This document shows, piece by piece, positions 58,858 to 64,000 of a stretch of 64,000 bases of DNA. This DNA is from Acholoe squamosa. Taxonomy: Eukaryota; Annelida; Polychaeta; Phyllodocida; Polynoidae. A program made the position numbers and the translations under genes. Numbering within the stretch: position 1 is the stretch's first letter; the number at the start of each line of letters is the position of its first letter. The stretch is taken from assembly GCA_949317995.1 (NCBI GenBank), contig OX439046.1, positions 77,602,934 to 77,666,933 on the forward strand, in the 5' to 3' direction. The notes under the pieces are model-generated. The model saw only the letters and a program-made list of their open reading frames with translations. It searched no databases and was not told the DNA's origin.

Positions 58858-58929
58858 TGGAGAAACCTGGACTCGAACCCGGGACCCTCCAGCCTCGAGG
58901 CGGAAGCTCTTCCTCTGAGCTACTTCTCC
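58858..58929 (-). other. tRNA-like sequence, copy 1
   Basis: Minus strand GGAGAAGTAGCTCAGAGGAA ... anticodon loop CTCGAGG ... GGGTTCGAGTCC ... TTTCTCCA. A box and B box fit the RNA polymerase III consensus. The anticodon stem has a C-C mismatch. This copy has one base change that breaks the T stem. Confidence 0.5.
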
Positions 58930-59300
58930 TGACCTGACGTTCTCTACCTTCCACCTACGCCTGGATCGGTGTGTTACCGATAGGGAACATGTGACTACCC
59001 GGTGACCCACCCCTGCCGGTCGGCCACCCAGGCACGGGGACGCACATAGTCATGTTCCCCTACACAGCCCCCAACCAGCTTCGACCACGGAATTAACCAG
59101 CACTGAGTCACACACAGCTTAATGACTTCCTGTTCCCAGGACAACTGTGGGCACCACCTGTTTCCAAGTCTCCCAGTGCTAGCAGGTCGAAGCGCTTGCC
59201 GTATCACACCAACCCAGGGACTGAGCTCTGTAGCCCCCCCTCACGCGGGTCAGGACTACTCGGTTCCTCCACCAGTGTAGAGGTCGGCGGAAAACATCTT

Positions 59301-59372
59301 TGGAGAAACCGGGACTCGAACCCGGGACCCTCCAGCCTCGAGGCGGAAGCTCTTCCTCTGAGCTACTTCTCC
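59301..59372 (-). other. tRNA-like sequence, copy 2
   Basis: As copy 1 but with an intact T stem (CCGGG / CCCGG) and a paired acceptor stem (GGAGAAG / TTTCTCC). Anticodon CGA without the long variable arm of serine tRNAs, so a tRNA-derived module rather than a working tRNA gene is likelier. Confidence 0.5.
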
Positions 59373-59743
59373 TGACCTGACGTTCTCTACCTTCCACCTA
59401 CGCCTGGATCGGTGTGTTACCGATAGGGAACATGTGACTACCCAGTGACCCACCCCTGCCGGTCGGCCACCCAGGCACGGGGACGCACATAGTCATGTTC
59501 CCCTACACAGCCCCCAACCAGCTTCGACCACGGAATTAACCAGCACTGAGTCACACACAGCTTAATGACTTCCTGTTCCCAGGACAACTGTGGGCACCAC
59601 CTGTTTCCAAGTCTCCCAGTGCTAGCAGGTCGAAGCGCTTGCCGTATCACACCAACCCAGGGACTGAGCTCCGTAGCCCCCCCTTACGCGGGTCAGGACT
59701 ACTCGGTTCCTCCACCAGTGTAGAGGTCGGCGGAAAACATCTT

Positions 59744-59815
59744 TGGAGAAACCGGGACTCGAACCCGGGACCCTCCAGCCTCGAGGCGGAAGCTCTTCCT
59801 CTGAGCTACTTCTCC
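59744..59815 (-). other. tRNA-like sequence, copy 3
   Basis: Identical to copy 2 over the 72 nt. Confidence 0.5.
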
Positions 59816-59950
59816 TGACCTGACGTTCTCTACCTTCCACCTACGCCTAGATCGGTGTGATACCGATAGGGAACATGTGACTACCCGGTGACCCGCCCCT
59901 GTGGGTCGGCCACCTGGGCACGGGGACGCACATAGTCATGTTCCCCTACA

Positions 59951-60112
59951 CATGCAACATGGATGCAGCAATGGCACAGCATGGATGCAGCAATGGTGCA
60001 ACATGGATGCAACAATGGTGCAACATGGAGGCAGCATGGACATAGCAATGGTACAGCATAAACGCAGCAATGATGCAACATGGATGCTGCAGCGATGCAG
60101 CATGGGTGCATT
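59951..60112. repeat. Satellite remnant right of the 443-bp block
   Basis: Degenerate copies of GCAACATGGATGCAGCAATGG, related to the 11-bp subunit array at 49410-58832. Confidence 0.85.
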
Positions 60113-60119
60113 AATGTAT

Positions 60120-60233
60120 CCATGTAAGTACTCATGTAAGTACTTACGTAGGTACCTTTGTCATTGCCTATGTAAGGCGACACTCATGTAAGTACTTACG
60201 TAGGTACCTTTGTCATTGCCTATGTAAGGTGAC
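60120..60233. repeat. 51-bp tandem duplication with TAAGTACTTA palindrome
   Basis: CTCATGTAAGTACTTACGTA then GGTACCTTTGTCATTGCCTATGTAAGG occurs twice. Related, opposite-strand words (ACTTACATAGGTACTTACAT, GCTTACATAGGCAG) flank the other end of the satellite at 49320-49405. Confidence 0.8.
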
Positions 60234-60239
60234 CCCACC

Positions 60240-61855
60240 TATAGGTCGACCCTTTCTTTGAGAATCAAATTCGACCTATAGAAAAATATCTTGAGAAATA
60301 TTAACACTATAATCTTTTATATAAAAACCCCTCCTATAAGCCTAAGCCCCTATTTGGGAAAAAAATCGACTTATATGAAAAATAGATATAAATAAAAAAT
60401 GGATGTATAGCCGGGGTTTTATGGTATACATATGGGTAATGTTGTAAGCAAATTTGTAAGTACTCATGTACTTATGTAAGTATATTGGCAGACAGATGGA
60501 CACCTGGGTTAACACTGATACATAGCCTAGGTAGACACATGGGCACCTGGATTGACACATAGGCAGACATGACAAATGGAGTGGCAGGACATTATAGCAA
60601 CAAAACATGCTCTATTAATATACAAGATGTTACTAAAGCTATGCTATAGATATACATTGCTGTATTTTCTTTTTATCCTCTAATATCGCCAAAGTTACAG
60701 TCTTAAAGAAGGGTGTACCCCCCTCCTTTTCAAACTTCTATATCAGGGTCAGGTTGTCAGAAAGTGTAAGATTTTGCCCTTGAAGGCCCTTAAAATTAAT
60801 TTTCTAGTTACTTTATATAACCCTAACAAATTTGTGAAGGGACATCTCCTCAGCTCAGAAAACCAAAAAAAATACCAACTTAGGACATCCGGTTCCATTT
60901 TTATTGCTTGTTTTGTGTCATGTAACGTCCGGTACCAAAATGATGAAATATTGAGGTGGTTAAAGTTGCTGTCAGTAATATAGAATGTCCCATTATGCAT
61001 AGCAAACACATGCAATAGCAAGGCCAATATGTCTATTTTTGACTTCAATTACAAAATGGAACAAAATTTGAGTTATCCATGCACAGTAGACTGCCTCCTA
61101 CATGATAATAAAGTACCGGACGTTACATAACGTCCGGTACTTTAATCAGAATTATTTCACATAAGCTGCTCTCACATGGAGACAAATGCTGATAGACACA
61201 AAATTTGTTCACCAAAGTAGGGGATAATAGGTCCCTTTATATAGGTAATAACAAAAATGTTGAAGCTTTATTTTTTCCATGTAATATAACTGATTTAGAT
61301 TTAGGTACCGGACGTTACAAATTACAGATTTCCATTTTTAAAGACACATGATGAAAAATTCTCATTCAGTAACATGTCCAAACCTCATGGAAATGATACC
61401 TATGATCATATACAATATAAAAAATAACTTTGGTATATTCCAGATGTTCTTTATTCAATACAGTACACTTGTAAAAAATACAAAAAGTCAAAAAAGAACA
61501 AATTTGGCCATTCATTTTTCATTTTAGCAGGCTACAAGTCTGAGAGTTTTTGATGCAAGACCACAAATCAACATTTTTCTGATAGCCCCAAGTGTCCTCA
61601 ATCAAATGAGTCTATGTAAGACAAGATTGGTTCACAACTTCTTTCTCCAGAGCCATAAGAGTCCAAAATGACCCCAAAAACACAAAATCTAGTGCTTTCT
61701 GACGAACTGACCCATCAACTCATATAAGCTTTAACTTATACACAGGTTTAACCAGTATAAGTCCACATAAAAGGGATTGATACATGTACATGCAATGACA
61801 CATCAGTCCAGATGCCATTATTGCTTTACCTCTGTAGTGGCAGCTTGGTGCCCTA
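60240..61855. other. No gene recognised; contains repeated ACGTCCGGTAC sites
   Basis: GTAACGTCCGGTAC occurs at about 60921 and 61126 (plus) and inverted at about 61111 and 61303. The middle pair forms a 17-bp palindrome. No coding frame. Confidence 0.6.
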
Positions 61856-64000
61856 ACCCTTACAGGGTTAAAGCACCGTGCTGCCCTTACAGGGTTAAAG
61901 CACCATGCTGCCCTTACAGGGTTAAAGCACCATGCTGCCCTTACAGGGTTAAAGCGTGCTGGCCTTACAAGGTTGAAGCACCATGCTGCCCTTACAGGGT
62001 TAAAGCACCATGCTGCCCTTACAGGGTTAAAGCACCATGCTGCCCTTACAGGGTTAAAGCGTGCTGGCCTTACAAGGTTGAAGCACCATGCTGCCCTTAC
62101 AGGGTTAAAGCACCATGCTGCCCTTACAGGGTTAAAGCACCATGCTGCCCTTACAGGGTTAAAGCACCATGCTGCCCTTACAGGGTTAAAGCGTGCTTGC
62201 CTTACAAGGTTAAAGCACCATGCTGCCCTTACAGGGTTAAAGCACCATGCTGCCCTTACAGGGTTAAAGCACCATGCTGCCCTTACAGGGTTAAAAGCAC
62301 CATGCTGCCCTTACAATGTTAAAGCACCGTGCTGCCGTTACAATGTTAAAGCACCGTGCTGCCGTTACAATGTTAAAGCACCATGCTGCCATTACAATGT
62401 TAAAGCACCGTGCTGCCGTTACAATGTAAAAACACCATGCTGCCCTTACAATGTTAAAGCACCATGCTGCCCTTACAATGTTAAAGCACCATGCTGCCCT
62501 TACAATGTTAAAGCACCATGCTGCCCTTACAATGTTAAAGCACCGTGCTGCCGTTACAATGTTAAAGCACCGTGCTGCCGTTACAATGTTAAAGCACTGT
62601 GCTGCCCTTACAGGGTTAAGGCACCGTGCTGCCCTTATAATGTTAAAGCACCGTGCTGCCCTTACAGGGTTAAGCCTTGTAAGGGCAGCACGGTGCTTTA
62701 ACCCTGTAAGGGCAGCATGGTGCTTTAACATTGTAAGAGCAGCACGGTGCTTTAACATTGTAAGGGCAGCACGGTGCCTTAACCCTGTAAGGGCAGCACG
62801 GTGCTTTAACCCTGTAAGGGCAGCATGGTGCTTTAACCCTGTAAGGGCAGCACGGTGCTTTAACATTGTAAGGGCAGCACGGTGCCTTAACCCTGTAAGG
62901 GCAGCACGGTGCTTTAACCCTGTAAGGGCAGCACGGTGCCTTAACCCTGTAAGGGCAGCACGATGCTTTAACCCTGTAAGGGCAGTTTGCTGCCTTAACC
63001 CTGTAAGGGCAGCATGGTGCTTTAACCCTGTAAGGGCAGCACGATGCTTTAACCCTGTAAGGGCAGTTTGCTGCCTTAACCCTGTAAGGGCAGCATGGTG
63101 CTTTAACCCTGTAAGGGCAGCACGGTGCCTTAAGCCTGTAAGGGCAGCATGGTGCTTTAACCCTGTAAGGGCAGCACGGTGCTTAAACATTGTAAGGGCA
63201 GCATGGTGCTTTAACCCTGTAAGGGCAGCACGGTGCTTTAACATTGTAAGGGCAGCACGGTGCTTTAACCCTGTAAGGGCAGCACGGTGCCTTAACCCTG
63301 TAAGGGCAGCATGGTGCTTTAACATTGTAAGGGCAGCATGGTGCTTTAACCCTGTAAGGGCAGTGTGGTGCCTTAAGGGCAGCATGGTGCTTTAACCCTG
63401 TAAGGGCAGTGTGGTGCCTTAACCCTGTAAGGGCAGTGTGGTGCTTTAACTCTGTAAGGGCAGCATGGTGCCTTAACCCTGTAAGGGCAGTGTGGTGCTT
63501 TAACCCTTTAAGGGCAGTGTGGTGCCTTAACTCTGTAAGGGCAGCATGGTGCCTTAACCCTGTAAGGGCAATGTGGTGCTTTAACCCTGTAAGGGCAGTG
63601 TGGTGCTCAGACCCTGTAAGAGCAGCATGGTGCTTTAACCCTGTAAGGGCAGCATGGTGCCTTAACCCTGTAAGGGCAGTGTGGTGCTTTAACCCTTTAA
63701 GGGCAGTGTGGTGCCTTAACCCTGTAAGGGCAGCATGGTGCTTAGACCCTGTAAGGGCAGCACTGTGCTTTAACCCTTTAAGGGCAGCATGGTGCCTTAA
63801 CCCTGTAAGGGCAGCACGGTGCTTTAACCCTGTAAGGGCAGCACGGTGCTTTAACCCTGTAAGGGCAGCACGGTGCTTTAACCCTGTAAGGGCAGCACGG
63901 TGCTTTAACCCTGTAAGGGCAGCACGGTGCTTTAACCCTGTAAGGGCAGCACGGTGCTTTAACCCTGTAAGGGCAGCACGGTGCTTTAACCCTGTAAGTA
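61856..64000. repeat. Head-to-head 27-bp minisatellite, running off the window
   Basis: The left arm (61856 to about 62672) repeats CTTACAGGGTTAAAGCACCA TGCTGCC, with a CAATG-for-CAGGG variant block at about 62295-62650. At about 62672 the array inverts to GGGCAGCATGGTGCTTTAAC CCTGTAA and continues to base 64000. 27 bp is a multiple of 3, hence long repetitive open frames on both strands. Confidence 0.97.

Larger units (their letters stand above)
58833..59950. repeat. 443-bp tandem repeat (2.5 copies) carrying the tRNA-like TIR element
   Basis: Units start at 58833, 59276 and 59719, exactly 443 bp apart. Each begins with a 232-bp element (TGTAGAGG ... CCCCTACA) and, in the first two, continues with 211 bp starting CAGCCCCCAACC and ending CTCCACCAG. 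The third ends at the element's own terminus (CCCCTACA at 59950). The block splits the 11-bp satellite, which resumes at 59951. Units differ at only a few positions, so amplification is recent. Confidence 0.9.

Noticed and set aside
50806-59010. Open frame of 2,734 codons on the minus strand, and others of 1,000-2,200 codons at 49.2-58.8 kb
   Set aside because: The repeat subunit has no stop in any minus-strand frame and an 11-bp period, so all three frames stay open and read the same words. No conserved start, splice sites or substitution pattern of a gene.
59301-59372. A functional tRNA-Ser(CGA) gene
   Set aside because: Anticodon CGA would mean serine, but there is no long variable arm, the anticodon stem has a mismatch, and all copies lie in a transposable element.
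61777-63395. Repetitive frames (CCPYRVKAP, HHAALTGLK, NPVRAARC)
   Set aside because: 27-bp array, a multiple of three; head-to-head symmetry explains long frames on both strands.
61856-64000. CRISPR-like array
   Set aside because: No unique spacers; units are contiguous and the locus is eukaryotic.

Overview
This is a eukaryotic, intron-rich, AT-leaning nuclear window from an invertebrate animal. It has split genes with GT-AG (and one probable GC-AG) introns, a non-LTR retrotransposon, many short inverted-repeat (MITE-like) elements, and tandem repeats that fill about 40% of the window by adding the intervals listed. The non-LTR tails ending in (CTAA)n and (CTCA)n and the gene families suggest a marine invertebrate, possibly a mollusc or a basal deuterostome. 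I cannot name the species.

Three host genes can be read. (1) Plus strand, 6359-9746: the last three coding exons of an organic anion transporter (SLCO/OATP family): Kazal-like loop, TM10-11 region, TM12 and C-tail. Its introns hold a 25-bp and a 22-bp minisatellite. (2) Minus strand, 27209 to 18913: a complete predicted gene of four phase-1-linked coding exons for a small secreted protein of 221 residues with a signal peptide and four LDL-receptor class A repeats. A TATA-like box lies upstream and a polyadenylation signal about 95 nt after the stop. Its exon 2 has been copied several times inside intron 1. (3) Plus strand, 33006-37696: a complete predicted five-exon gene for a 717-residue protein with two tandem TRIM-type RING fingers of identical spacing, a Pro/Ala-rich linker with PSAP and LYPDL motifs, and about 12 hydrophobic, glycine-rich membrane segments. 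I do not recognise this architecture. It is the most interesting gene here.

Mobile DNA: a non-LTR element with RT, RNase H and a C-terminal zinc knuckle (1 to about 2573); a decayed non-LTR fragment (about 31610-32488); a 1302-bp TIR element inserted cleanly with a 4-bp duplication inside a 78-bp satellite (42040-43341); a 220-232 bp element with both terminal inverted repeats and a tRNA-like module (one copy at 27.6 kb, three at 58.8-59.95 kb); and several MITE families, one flanked by TTAA.

Repeat regions: 49.4-60.1 kb is one huge array built on 11-bp subunits, with a 1.43-1.46 kb higher-order repeat. 61.86-64.0 kb and 27.84-28.77 kb are head-to-head (palindromic) minisatellites. All very long open frames in these arrays are artefacts of repeat periodicity. 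The arrays share words with the TTAA-flanked MITE family, so transposon ends may have seeded several of them.
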